Assembly: GCA_946405675.1 (NCBI GenBank)
Contig: CAMJIC010000028.1
Location: 1-16,386, forward strand
Direction of reading: 5' to 3'
Length of the DNA: 16,386 nt
DNA from: an uncultured Clostridia bacterium
GTDB taxonomy: Bacteria; Bacillota; Clostridia; Lachnospirales; Lachnospiraceae
Part shown: positions 1-7,700 of the stretch, piece by piece
Numbering within the stretch: the first letter of the stretch is position 1
Layout: each line of letters begins with the position of its first letter
Notes under the pieces: generated by a model
The model's database searches: none
What the model saw: the letters and a program-made list of their open reading frames with translations, nothing else
Told to the model about the DNA's origin: nothing
Made by a program: the position numbers and the translations under genes

Positions 1-4
1 AACT

Positions 5-25
5 GTTCAGGACAGCCCGAAGCAC
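5..25 (+). repeat. Half-palindrome repeat, copy 1
   Basis: This 21-nt segment begins GTTCAGGACAGCCC and ends AAGCAC. It recurs at 4693-4713 with a single mismatch. The window starts with AACTGTTCAGGACAG, which resembles the left half of the palindromes at 100-131 and 12133-12164 (AACTGTTCAGAACAG), so it may be a diverged half of the same repeat. It sits in an intergenic stretch and no function can be assigned. Confidence 0.6.
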
Positions 26-61
26 TTGCTGCTGAGGGCGTATGAAAGTGTAAATAAAGTG

Positions 62-99
62 GCATCGGGCGATTCAGGATGCGAAGCATCGCCCGATGC
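62..99 (+). repeat. Nested hairpin upstream of the dehydratase activase gene
   Basis: GCATCGGGCGA (62-72) is the exact reverse complement of 89-99, an 11-bp stem around a 16-nt loop. An alternative short hairpin, GATGC-GAA-GCATC (78-90), overlaps the loop and the 3' arm, so the two folds exclude each other. There is no T-run on either side, so it is not a standard intrinsic terminator. It lies between the GGGCGTATGA motif (36-45) and the 32-bp palindrome at 100-131. I do not recognise it as a known riboswitch. Confidence 0.6.
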
Positions 100-131
100 G
101 TAACTGTTCAGAACAGGTTCTGAACAGTTAC
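100..131. repeat. 32-bp palindromic repeat, copy P1
   Basis: Two perfect 15-nt arms (GTAACTGTTCAGAAC and its reverse complement) flank a 2-nt centre, AG. Related copies lie at 4712-4737 and 12133-12164, always between genes. Because it is symmetric it has no intrinsic strand. It ends 30 nt before the start codon of the downstream gene, so it could affect that gene's leader, but no T-run makes it a terminator. It resembles a dispersed palindromic (REP-like) repeat. Confidence 0.8.
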
Positions 132-161
132 AAAACGTAAAAGAAAACCAAGGTGAAACCA

Positions 162-1490
162 ATGAATGCACAAAACACCTATTCACTTGGAATCGACATC
201 GGATCCACCACCGTTAAAGTCGCCGTTCTGGACGGGGCAAAAATCCTTCAGTTTGCGGACTACAGAAGACATTTTGCAGATATTCAGGGAACACTGGCGA
301 ACCTGATCGAAGAAGCCCTTGAAAAGCTTGGCGATCTGGAGGTTTGCCCTGTCATCACCGGCTCCGGCGGGCTGACGCTGGCCGGCAATATGCACATACC
401 TTTCATACAGGAGGTCGTGGCGGTATCCTCCAGTCTTCAGAAGGTCGCTCCTCAGACAGACGTGGCGATCGAGCTGGGCGGGGAAGACGCGAAGATCATT
501 TACTTCGATGCCGCAGGCATTGACCAGCGCATGAATGGTACCTGCGCAGGCGGCACCGGTTCCTTCATCGACCAGATGGCATCCCTGCTTCAGACTGATG
601 TGGCGGGCTTAAACGAGTACGCCAAAAACTATAAATCGCTCTACACGATTGCCGCCAGATGCGGTGTTTTTGCAAAGTCCGATATCCAGCCGCTGATCAA
701 CGAAGGAGCCACAAAGGAGGATCTGGCAGCTTCCATCTTCCAGGCTGTCGTCAATCAGACGATCTCCGGGCTTGCCTGCGGACGCCCGATCAGGGGACAT
801 GTCGCTTTCCTGGGCGGGCCGCTCCATTTCCTCAGTGAACTGAGAAATGCATTTATCCGTACCTTGAACCTGGATGAGGAACACACCATCATCCCGGAGC
901 ACTCTCATCTGTTTGCGGCCATCGGTTCCGCCCTGAACGCAGATCCGGCCTCCGGCACGAAGATGAGCCAGCTGGTCAGCACGCTTCGCCACGGAGTCAG
1001 GATCAGCTTTGAAGTTCCCAGGATGGAGCCTTTGTTCTCCTCGGAAGAGGAATACCAGTCCTTTGTCCGCCGCCAGGAGCAGTATAATGTAAAGACGGCT
1101 GACATCGAGACCTATTCCGGTAACTGCTACCTGGGCATCGATGCAGGCTCCACCACGACAAAGGCAGCCCTTGTCTCGGAGGATGGTGAGCTTCTGTATT
1201 CCTTCTACTCCAACAACAACGGAAGCCCGCTGAACACTGCTCTCAATGCGGTGAAGGAGATCTATTCCCTTCTGCCTCAGGACGCGCAGATTGCCTGGTC
1301 CTGCTCCACCGGTTACGGAGAAGCGCTCATCAAATCCGCCCTGATGCTGGACGAAGGGGAAGTCGAAACCATAGCGCATTACTATGCGGCTTCTTTCTTT
1401 GACCCGCAGGTGGACTGCATTCTGGACATCGGCGGCCAGGATATGAAATGCATCAAGATCAAGGATCATGCCGCTGTACCGTCTTTATGA
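162..1490 (+). CDS. Acyl-CoA dehydratase activase-like ATPase, N-terminal fragment of an interrupted fused gene
   Basis: This is the N-terminal part of a large fused protein of the BcrA/BadF/HgdC ATPase family. Family members use ATP hydrolysis to pass an electron to a 2-hydroxyacyl-CoA dehydratase; the substrate of this fused type is not known to me. The first ASKHA ATPase domain covers residues 9-260: phosphate loop GIDIGSTT around D12, GGEDAK at 106-111, and the cluster-type cysteine motif with C128 (CAGGTGSF). A second ATPase domain starts at GIDAGSTT (D327) and reaches GGQD at 424-427, then runs into unrelated residues and stops. The second CSSGCGSF-type motif expected just after it is absent. 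I prefer ATG 162 to the in-frame GTG at 153, because AAGGTG sits 6 nt before it. No convincing promoter is visible upstream. The rest of the protein continues in another frame from about 1469, so the gene is probably damaged. Confidence 0.85.
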   Translation: MNAQNTYSLGIDIGSTTVKVAVLDGAKILQFADYRRHFADIQGTLANLIEEALEKLGDLEVCPVITGSGGLTLAGNMHIPFIQEVVAVSSSLQKVAPQTDVAIELGGEDAKIIYFDAAGIDQRMNGTCAGGTGSFIDQMASLLQTDVAGLNEYAKNYKSLYTIAARCGVFAKSDIQPLINEGATKEDLAASIFQAVVNQTISGLACGRPIRGHVAFLGGPLHFLSELRNAFIRTLNLDEEHTIIPEHSHLFAAIGSALNADPASGTKMSQLVSTLRHGVRISFEVPRMEPLFSSEEEYQSFVRRQEQYNVKTADIETYSGNCYLGIDAGSTTTKAALVSEDGELLYSFYSNNNGSPLNTALNAVKEIYSLLPQDAQIAWSCSTGYGEALIKSALMLDEGEVETIAHYYAASFFDPQVDCILDIGGQDMKCIKIKDHAAVPSL

Positions 1491-4270
1491 ATTCAAAGGT
1501 CAAGCAGGCCCAGAAAGAAGGCGCCCTCGTTGAGGACATTTCCGCAGGCCTGTCTTACTCCGTGATCAAGAATGCGCTCTACAAGGTGATCAAGGTCTCC
1601 GATGCAAAGGAACTCGGCAAGCACATCGTGGTTCAGGGCGGTACCTTTTACAACGATGGCGTGCTCCGTGCCTTTGAAAAGATCGCCAACTGTGACGCGA
1701 TCCGTCCGGATATCGCCGGGATCATGGGTGCCTTCGGTGCGGGTCTCATCGCCCGTGAGAGATTCCACGAAAAGGAGCGCCAGGAAGGGGACGATGCCGT
1801 CAGGACCACCATGCTTCCCATTGACCAGATCGAATCGCTCCGGTTCACGACACACAACGCAAAGTGCCAGGGATGCACAAACCATTGCCGCCTGACCATC
1901 AACCGGTTCTCCGGTGGGCGTCAGTTCATTTCCGGAAACCGATGCGAACGCGGGCTGGGACGCAAGAAGAACCAGGACAACCTGCCAAACATGTATGAGT
2001 TCAAGCAGAATCTGCTCTTCCACCGGGAGTCGCTGCCTCTGGACGAAGCGAATCGCGGCGAGATCGGGATCCCCCGTGTCCTGAACATGTACGAGCTGTA
2101 CCCGTTCTGGCATACGTTTTTCACAAAGCTGAAATACCGTGTTGTGCTCTCCCCGCCCAGCTCCTACCGGATCTATGAGCTTGGCATCGAATCGATCCCG
2201 TCTGAGTCGGAATGCTATCCTGCCAAGATTGCCCACGGTCACATTGAATGGCTGATCGCCCAGGGGATCCGGAAGATTTTCTATCCCTGCATCCCGTATG
2301 AGCGCAAGGAGTTCAAAGATGCCGGCAATCATTTTGACTGCCCCATCGTTACCTCCTATCCGATGAATATCAAGAACAATGTCGAGAACCTCAGGGATCT
2401 GGATGTTGATTTTCTGTGCCCCTTCATCGCGTTTACCAGCAAGGATACCGTGGAGAGGCAGCTGGTCGATGTCTTTCGTGACATCTCGGGAAATGAGATC
2501 CGTGAGGCGGTCGCGGCGGCCTGGGACGAGCTGGAACGCTGCCGCAAGGCAGTCTATGAGGAAGGGGAACGTGTTCTCCAGTACCTTCAGGATACCGGAA
2601 GGCATGGTATTGTGCTCGCAGGGCGTCCTTACCATATCGATCCTGAGATCAACCATGGCATCCCGGAGCTGATCAATTCCTGCGGGATGGCGTTGCTCAC
2701 CGAGGACAGCGTCTCGCACCTTGCGAAGGTGGAAAGGCCTTTGACGGTTCTGGATCAGTGGATGTACCACACGAGGCTCTACGCGGCGGCGGAGTTTGTG
2801 AAAACCCGGGATGATGTTGACCTGATCCAGCTCAATTCCTTCGGCTGCGGGGTTGATGCCGTTACTACTGACCAGGTGCAGGATATCCTTGCAGGTTCAG
2901 GCAAGATCTACACCTGCCTGAAGATCGATGAGGTCAGTAACCTTGGGGCTGCCCGGATCCGCATCCGTTCCCTGATCGCGGCGATCCGGATCCGTTCTTC
3001 CCAGCCGCAGATGAGGGAGCTTCATTCTTCCGCGATCAATCCTGTGGTGTTCACGAAGGAAATGCGCAAGAGTTATACGATCCTGTGCCCGCAGATGAGC
3101 CCGATTCATTTCAATCTTCTGGAGGCGGGGGTCCAGGCCAGCGGCTACCGTCTTGTCTGCGTGGATCCGCCTGAAAAATACGCAGTGGATCTTGGCCTGA
3201 AATATGTCAATAATGATGCCTGCTACCCTTCCATCATTGTCGTAGGACAGATGATGGCGGAGCTGACAAGCGGCAAGTATGATCTCAACCGTACTGCAAT
3301 CATCATGTCGCAGACGGGAGGCGGGTGCCGGGCTTCCAATTATATCGGTTTTTTCCGGAGGGCGCTGAAAAAGGCGGGGCTGGATAATGTTCCGGTCATC
3401 TCTGCTTCCGTGCAGGGGCTGGAGTCCAATCCTGGCTTCACTGTCAATCTGTCCTTTGCGAGGCGTTGTCTGTATGCTATTGAGTTCGGGGATCTGTTTA
3501 TGAAGTGCCTGTACCATGTCAGGCCGTATGAGGTTGTGCCGGGCAGTGCGGACAGACTCCATGATGCGCTCGAAGAGGAATGTCGTTCGTTCCTTCTGTC
3601 CGGGAGCACTTCCATGGGACGTTTCCGGAAGCTGTGCAGGAAGATTGTTTCTGCGTTTGATACGCTGGAGATCCGGGAGGAAAAGAAGCCTCGTGTCGGG
3701 ATCGTCGGTGAGATTCTGGTGAAGTATCTTCCGGCGGCGAACAATCATCTGGTGGAGCTTCTTGAGAAGGAAGGTGCCGAGGCGGTGCAGCCTGAGATGA
3801 TGGACTTTTTCCTTTATAGTTTTTATAATGCGAATTTCCGGGCGAGCAATCATTATGCGTCCAAGTGGACGGCCAGGGTCTGCAACTGGGTCATTTCTTT
3901 CCTGGAGTATGTCAGGAAGGCGGGAAATGAGGCGCTTGCTGCTTCCAGGAGGTTTGAGCCGCCGCGCAGGATTCAGGAGCTTGGGGATATGGCCGAAGGG
4001 GTTGTGTCGCTGGGCAACCAGACCGGGGAGGGTTGGTTTTTGACTGCGGAGATGCTGGAACTGATTGCGGATGGGACGCCGAATATTGTGTGTATCCAGC
4101 CGTTTGGGTGTTTGCCGAACCATGTGGTGGGCAAGGGCGTGATCAAGGAAGTCCGGAGGCTGCATCCGGAGGCGAATATTGCGGCGATTGATTTTGATCC
4201 GGGGGCTTCTGAGGTGAATCAGTTGAACAGGATTAAGCTGATGCTGGCGGCGGCGGTGAAGGCATTGTGA
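1448..4270 (+). CDS. Acyl-CoA dehydratase activase-related protein (DUF2229 plus dehydratase-like), C-terminal fragment
   Basis: This is the continuation of the interrupted gene. Residues 1-8 look like out-of-frame sequence. From about residue 9 (CTVFMNSKVKQ) the protein reads as the end of the second ATPase domain (GGTFYNDGVLRAFEK). DUF2229 follows, with a cysteine cluster C140-x2-C143-x3-C147 and C166 that could bind an iron-sulfur cluster (inference). Next come two regions like the HgdB/BcrC dehydratase subunits, with conserved pieces ESECYPAK, LAGRPYHIDPE, NSFGCGVDA and a GGGCRASNY motif. ATG 1448 has an AGG 7 nt upstream, but family homology starts later. ATG 1487 is also in frame and overlaps the upstream stop as ATGA. 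Fused family members are usually around 1,400 residues as one chain (from memory). The two pieces here total slightly less, as expected after a deletion. Function unknown; probably cytoplasmic. Confidence 0.8.
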   Translation: MHQDQGSCRCTVFMNSKVKQAQKEGALVEDISAGLSYSVIKNALYKVIKVSDAKELGKHIVVQGGTFYNDGVLRAFEKIANCDAIRPDIAGIMGAFGAGLIARERFHEKERQEGDDAVRTTMLPIDQIESLRFTTHNAKCQGCTNHCRLTINRFSGGRQFISGNRCERGLGRKKNQDNLPNMYEFKQNLLFHRESLPLDEANRGEIGIPRVLNMYELYPFWHTFFTKLKYRVVLSPPSSYRIYELGIESIPSESECYPAKIAHGHIEWLIAQGIRKIFYPCIPYERKEFKDAGNHFDCPIVTSYPMNIKNNVENLRDLDVDFLCPFIAFTSKDTVERQLVDVFRDISGNEIREAVAAAWDELERCRKAVYEEGERVLQYLQDTGRHGIVLAGRPYHIDPEINHGIPELINSCGMALLTEDSVSHLAKVERPLTVLDQWMYHTRLYAAAEFVKTRDDVDLIQLNSFGCGVDAVTTDQVQDILAGSGKIYTCLKIDEVSNLGAARIRIRSLIAAIRIRSSQPQMRELHSSAINPVVFTKEMRKSYTILCPQMSPIHFNLLEAGVQASGYRLVCVDPPEKYAVDLGLKYVNNDACYPSIIVVGQMMAELTSGKYDLNRTAIIMSQTGGGCRASNYIGFFRRALKKAGLDNVPVISASVQGLESNPGFTVNLSFARRCLYAIEFGDLFMKCLYHVRPYEVVPGSADRLHDALEEECRSFLLSGSTSMGRFRKLCRKIVSAFDTLEIREEKKPRVGIVGEILVKYLPAANNHLVELLEKEGAEAVQPEMMDFFLYSFYNANFRASNHYASKWTARVCNWVISFLEYVRKAGNEALAASRRFEPPRRIQELGDMAEGVVSLGNQTGEGWFLTAEMLELIADGTPNIVCIQPFGCLPNHVVGKGVIKEVRRLHPEANIAAIDFDPGASEVNQLNRIKLMLAAAVKAL
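1461..1490 (+). other. Deletion and frameshift junction splitting the fused activase gene
   Basis: The upstream frame matches the family as far as DMKCIKIKD, then ends with AVPSL and a stop. The other frame matches from CTVFMNSKVKQ. In intact relatives the intervening 45-50 residues carry the CSSGCGSF motif (family knowledge, from memory). Their absence points to an internal deletion of roughly 140-150 bp whose length is not a multiple of three. The bases GCCG at 1470-1473 could be the microhomology at which the ends joined, but this is inferred without the parental sequence. A sequencing or assembly error would more usually shift the frame without removing a block. Confidence 0.7.
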
Positions 4271-4450
4271 TGTGATGCGAGGAGCCGGCACTTTTGTGTA
4301 TGCGCAGGGAATCGGCTTCCCGAAGGACAGGTATCTGCTTTTCAAAGAATGGGTATCAGGTATCGTTGGTCGTTCAGTTCAGTGTTAGATTGCAGCGGTG
4401 TTTTGGAAGCTGCGCGGTATGAAAGCTGAAGATACGTACGCGGGGGTGAC

Positions 4451-4642
4451 GGAAATCGGGGCCGGCGGCGGAGGGCCGTCCGGGCAAACAGGCTTGTCTA
4501 CCCTTGCTTCGCGGCGACGCAATTTGCAGGCCCCGGGGAACCATAGAAGCGTTGGTTCCCCGGGGCCTGCACGCGTCACCGTGAAGCGCGGTCGCCTGCG
4601 CATGTTTGCCCGGGCGGCCCTCCGCCGCCGGCCCCGATTCCC
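4451..4642 (+). ncRNA. 192-nt hairpin element, copy B (candidate structured RNA or DNA hairpin repeat)
   Basis: The whole segment folds into one long imperfect hairpin. The outer stem runs from GGAAATCGG (4451) to the matching CCGATTCC end (4642). A middle stem pairs 4506-4520 with 4573-4587. A perfect 18-bp upper stem pairs 4526-4543 with 4553-4570 and closes a 9-nt loop, TAGAAGCGT. Between outer and middle stems is a large internal loop (GGCTTGTCTACCCTT on the 5' side). The reverse complement aligns without gaps to 11814-12005. The stems there differ by compensating changes while the loops are identical. It lies between convergent genes, downstream of the activase gene. The + strand is chosen because three of four non-Watson-Crick positions, counted over both copies, become G-U on it, which is weak support. 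It could instead be a DNA-level repeat. Confidence 0.6.
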
Positions 4643-4692
4643 TGCAATACTCGTTAATGTAATTGATTGCTGATTGAAACAAATTGGTAATG

Positions 4693-4713
4693 GTTCAGGA
4701 CAGCCCAAAGCAC
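4693..4713 (+). repeat. Half-palindrome repeat, copy 2
   Basis: This segment matches 5-25 at 20 of 21 positions (GTTCAGGACAGCCC then AAAGCAC instead of GAAGCAC). Its last two bases overlap the palindrome at 4712-4737. The same two modules also flank the element at the start of the window, which suggests they belong to one repeat family. Confidence 0.6.
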
Positions 4714-4737
4714 TGTTCAGAACCTGTTCTGAACAGT
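4712..4737. repeat. Palindromic repeat, copy P2
   Basis: Two perfect 12-nt arms (ACTGTTCAGAAC and its complement) surround a CT centre. It is the same family as 100-131, with the centre inverted from AG to CT and the outermost bases of the left arm lost. It lies 36 nt beyond the stop of the minus-strand channel gene. On neither strand is it directly followed by a T-run, so a terminator role is unlikely. Confidence 0.75.
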
Positions 4738-4773
4738 TACAAAAAGTCATAGAGAATTCCACACTTCTGCTGC

Positions 4774-7700
4774 TTACAGCATCCTGATTCCGTTCTGCTC
4801 AAAGAGTTCCTTCACCGCCCTGTTCAGCGCCCGCTGAACCTTGTAATAATCTTCCTCGTTGCATTCTGCGATGATCGACAGGGTCATGGCTCCCTTTCCG
4901 ATGGACAGGACTCCTTTATAGAAGGGACCGCTGACAATTTCCGGTATGCTCTTGCCGATCCCGGGAAGCTGCTGAGTGAGCAGCTTCTCCACCTCATCCA
5001 GGTTCTGCTCTGAAGACACATTCACTTCCAATGGGGACCAGGAATTCTTCCTCGTCATATTGAGCACATTTTTGACATCCTTGTTCCCAATAATCTTTAT
5101 GTTGCCGCCCCGGCCCTCCAGCTTCGTCGTCCTGACACCAATCTCCAGAACCTCTCCGCGGTATCCATTTACTTCTATAATGTCTCCAACCTGGTATTCT
5201 CCTTCAAAAACGATCGAGATGCCGGCGATCACGTCTGTGATCAGATCCTTTGCGCCCAATGACACCGCGAATGTGATCAGCCCGAGGGATGCAAGCAGGG
5301 TATCCGGTTTAAATCCGAAATTATAAAGTGCATAATAAATATAGCTCAGCACGCCTGCATAACTGACGAGGTTGATCAGCAGACGGCAGATTGTCTCGCC
5401 CCTTGCCCCTGAGGCACTGCTGATCAGGCCAAGCACCAGCTTGATCAGCATGACGGCCAGGATCATCCCAACCAGAAGGACCATATTACAGGTAAAGGAG
5501 AACAGGTTAAATCCCTTGGCCCAATTCCCGTCAAGAATAAAACCAATGATGGACGTGCGCGATCTGTTTTCTGACATCAGTATCCTGATCCCAATGACCA
5601 TAGCTGCAATGATGATCAGTATCTGCATTACATTCAGCGCATTGTGGACAGGGGCATGACGTCCGTACCTTCTGATGCTCGTCTTCCAGCGCATGGAAGG
5701 ATCCACTGAATATTTATGCCTGCCCTTGGATGTCTCAATATCATTTTCCCCTTCTTCAAGCTCCATACCCCGCACAGACCAGTAGGCAAAGTACTTCTTA
5801 TAACCAAACAGCATATAAAGGGCAAGAATAACCAGAAAGATCAGGGAGCATAGCGCTGTAGACACAGCAAACGGAGGAATATATTGATAGAGATGATTCT
5901 TCAAAGCAGCATAACAATACAGAATGCCGCTGTTCACCGCGCACTCCCCATAATACTCCTTGTCGTCGATGGTGAAGAAATCCCGGTACCCGTCATTCAG
6001 GAAGTTTTCCGATAATCCGAGCCTGTTTACATTGCTCCCGACATATTCGCTGCTGCTTGCATCCAAGATCACTCCACTCTCAGGATCCACGGAAAATGCA
6101 AGGGCTCCCTCAGATGTTACGGATGTCAGAATATCTCTGGTGCTTTCCAGAGTGCTTCCAAAGATCTTTTCCCGCGGAACCGCGAGCACCATTGCTCCGT
6201 ACAGCCCCTCCTGTTCCTCCTTCCCAAAACTCACTCCGATCAGCACGTCATCCATCCCGGTCGCTTCATCCACCCCTGAATCATATGTGATCAGAGGAAG
6301 CCCATTCAGCAGCCGCCTGAATTCATACGTTGCGGAAGCGGGATCCTTTCCAAGAGAAAGCCCCTTATACCTGGAATTCGTCAGTGTCTCATCTCCGTTG
6401 CTGTCAAAGATCATGATGTAATCCGTGCCCATGATGTCACACAGCGACTGAAGACCGCCTTCCCTCATCAGCTTCGGATCATCCTCCAGGACGCCGGCAG
6501 TCAGTACGGCAAGCTTCTCATAATGGTCCTTCTGTTTTTTCTCAAGTGCCTGGCTCTGATCCTTGTTATATTCCACTCTCCACTCGATCGTGGACAGTGA
6601 TAAGCTGGTATCCAGGCATAAATCAAGGAGACGGAAAATAGCAAGCAGCAGGGCGCAGGTGGCAGCGATTACAATCGTGCCCTCAATCACAACCGCAAAT
6701 GTCCTTCTTCGGATCGTACCCGGCGTGAACTCTTTTTTCTGGTTATCATCCAGATTATAGTCCTGTACCAGAATCAGCATGGAGAAAAACCATACGAGGA
6801 ATGAAATGCAGATGATGGCGAAAACTGCCAGCATCAGCTGGTTCTGCTCCTCCAGGATACGCACCGAATCATCAAGCGGGGACAGACAGACCAGCGCGTA
6901 GTCCCCTTCCAGCGCAACACTGTGCAGCCTCCTGACCATCACCTCATATCCTGTTCCTTTGACTTCCACATTGTCATAAAAGACCAGCGCATCATTCTGT
7001 ACCGTTGACTCCGTTGCCTGTGCACCCGTATTCTCCGTTTCAGACGGCTGAGTGCTGTCCGCCTGCACATCCGAACCGTAGGACACTTTATCAATGGTTT
7101 CCGGCTTGATTCCGTAAGCCTCAGCGGTGCGGTACGCAGGCAGCCGGTCGGAAGAATAGATGAGTTCATGTTCCCCATCCTCATTTTTATCAACGGAACT
7201 GATCAGGAAATTGACATTGAATGCCTTCTCAATCCCTTCCATGCTTCTGTCCACATCAAAAAAGCTCGACTGCCGCGCTTTCAGTTCTTCCGCCTTCTCC
7301 CATTCGATGTAATAGAACGGACCGGACATGTGGGAATAATATATGATATACCGCTCCATGTGGTCCGGATCATAATCAGAGGAATAGTAGTTTGCCAAAG
7401 CTCCCGCCTCATCTGTGACCAGAAGCGGGTTGATCCGGATCGCATCCGGAATACCCTCCGGATATTCCACATTCCCTTCCAGGATCCGGACGACAGCCCC
7501 GTCTCTGTAAAGCATCTGTTTGCGGTCGCCGCTCTCAGCCATCTCGCTTTTGCATACCATGGAAATCAGCGCAGCCTTCTCATAGCCCTCCTGGACTGCA
7601 CTCATGCTCGCCGAATCATAATTGGCGAGTGCTTTGTCAATGGAACGGCTCAGATTGTCCATATTCGCGGTTTTTGTCAAAATTCCTGACGTCAGGATCG

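Noticed and set aside
100..131. LexA/DinR box within the palindromes (GAAC...GTTC)
   Set aside because: The spacing between GAAC and GTTC is 2 nt rather than 4, and the copies are not at promoters of repair genes.
609..4345. Long open frames on the minus strand opposite the activase gene
   Set aside because: They lack recognisable domains and ribosome sites and sit opposite a clear protein family. They are explained by codon bias of the plus-strand gene.
4451..4642. Retron msr/msd or group II intron
   Set aside because: No reverse transcriptase is encoded in the window, and the simple long hairpin does not match the intron domains.
4451..4642. Intrinsic terminator shared by convergent genes
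   Set aside because: The stem is far longer than a terminator, has conserved internal loops and no adjacent T-run on either strand.
4385..4762. Open frames through the hairpin at 4451-4642
   Set aside because: The sequence is one large inverted repeat, which gives similar open frames on both strands. The encoded residues show no family resemblance.
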